A stretch of 13,404 nt of DNA from an uncultured Collinsella sp. (GTDB lineage: Bacteria; Actinomycetota; Coriobacteriia; Coriobacteriales; Coriobacteriaceae): NCBI GenBank assembly GCA_900543605.1, contig UQSK01000050.1, positions 1 through 13,404 of the forward strand, given 5' to 3'. Position numbers and translations under genes: made by a program. Of this stretch, positions 13,350 to 13,404 are shown piece after piece. Every line of letters begins with the position of its first letter. Within the stretch, counting starts at the first letter, position 1. The notes beneath the pieces are model-generated. The model was given only the letters and a program-made list of their open reading frames with translations. It was not told the origin of the DNA and searched no databases.

Positions 13350-13404
13350 GGGCGTTTAGCTCAGGGGGAGAGCGCTTCCCTGACACGGAAGAGGTCAGAA
13401 GTTC
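13350..13404 (+). tRNA. tRNA-Val (anticodon GAC), 3' end cut by window
   Basis: It begins 3 nt after the CCA of tRNA-Gly, so the two are processed from one transcript. GGGCGTT starts the acceptor stem. The D arm (AGCTCAGGGGGAGAGC) and anticodon stem CTTCC/GGAAG are intact, and the loop CTGACAC gives GAC (13382-13384). The window ends in the T arm (GTTC), so the acceptor 3' strand is not visible. Confidence 0.93.

Overview
The window looks like the start of a metagenomic contig from a high-GC actinobacterium of the gut type, most likely Coriobacteriia (Collinsella or a close relative). This is inferred from codon bias, the pgk-tpiA-gpmI-secG layout and the protein flavour; no database search was possible. 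The first 30 bases are not biological: they match the 3' part of a Nextera/Tn5 sequencing adapter, so the real sequence begins at base 31 inside pgk.

Layout. (1) 31-2653: the end of a lower-glycolysis operon (pgk 3' end, tpiA overlapping it by 8 nt, gpmI), closed by a strong intrinsic terminator. (2) 2716-3064: a single-gene unit for the Sec translocon subunit SecG with its own candidate promoter and terminator. (3) 3065-9248: a five-gene oligopeptide/dipeptide ABC importer, oppA (lipoprotein receptor with a Tat-like signal), oppB and oppC (permeases), oppD and oppF (ATPases). A 9-bp stem-loop lies between the receptor gene and the rest. (4) 9249-9736: a gene-free island made almost entirely of palindromes. 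(5) 9737-9966: tRNA-Leu(GAG) with promoter and terminator. (6) 9992-13165: a partner-switching signalling pair, a PAS-GAF-PP2C (RsbU/SpoIIE type) phosphatase and a protein fusing a STAS domain (anti-sigma antagonist) to a HATPase domain (anti-sigma kinase). (7) 13211-13404: tRNA-Gly(GCC) and the start of tRNA-Val(GAC), driven by a promoter built like that of tRNA-Leu.

The most interesting signal is in region 4. Two large hairpin elements (9263-9394 and, in opposite orientation, 9574-9698) each have a perfect 29-bp outer stem, an asymmetric internal loop, a perfect 14-16-bp inner stem and a small apical hairpin with a TTC loop. Apart from similar outermost bases, their stem sequences are unrelated. 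The internal-loop bases are conserved (CGTCCTCGnnCATG on one side, CTGCGGAATG on the other). Conserved loops with divergent but perfectly complementary stems suggest a family recognised by its folded shape, either a structured RNA or a hairpin DNA element. I do not recognise it as a named family.

A second point of interest is that the partner-switching module is compressed into two genes. The antagonist and anti-sigma kinase are one polypeptide, no sigma factor lies nearby, and the phosphatase start codon is only 26 nt after the tRNA-Leu terminator.
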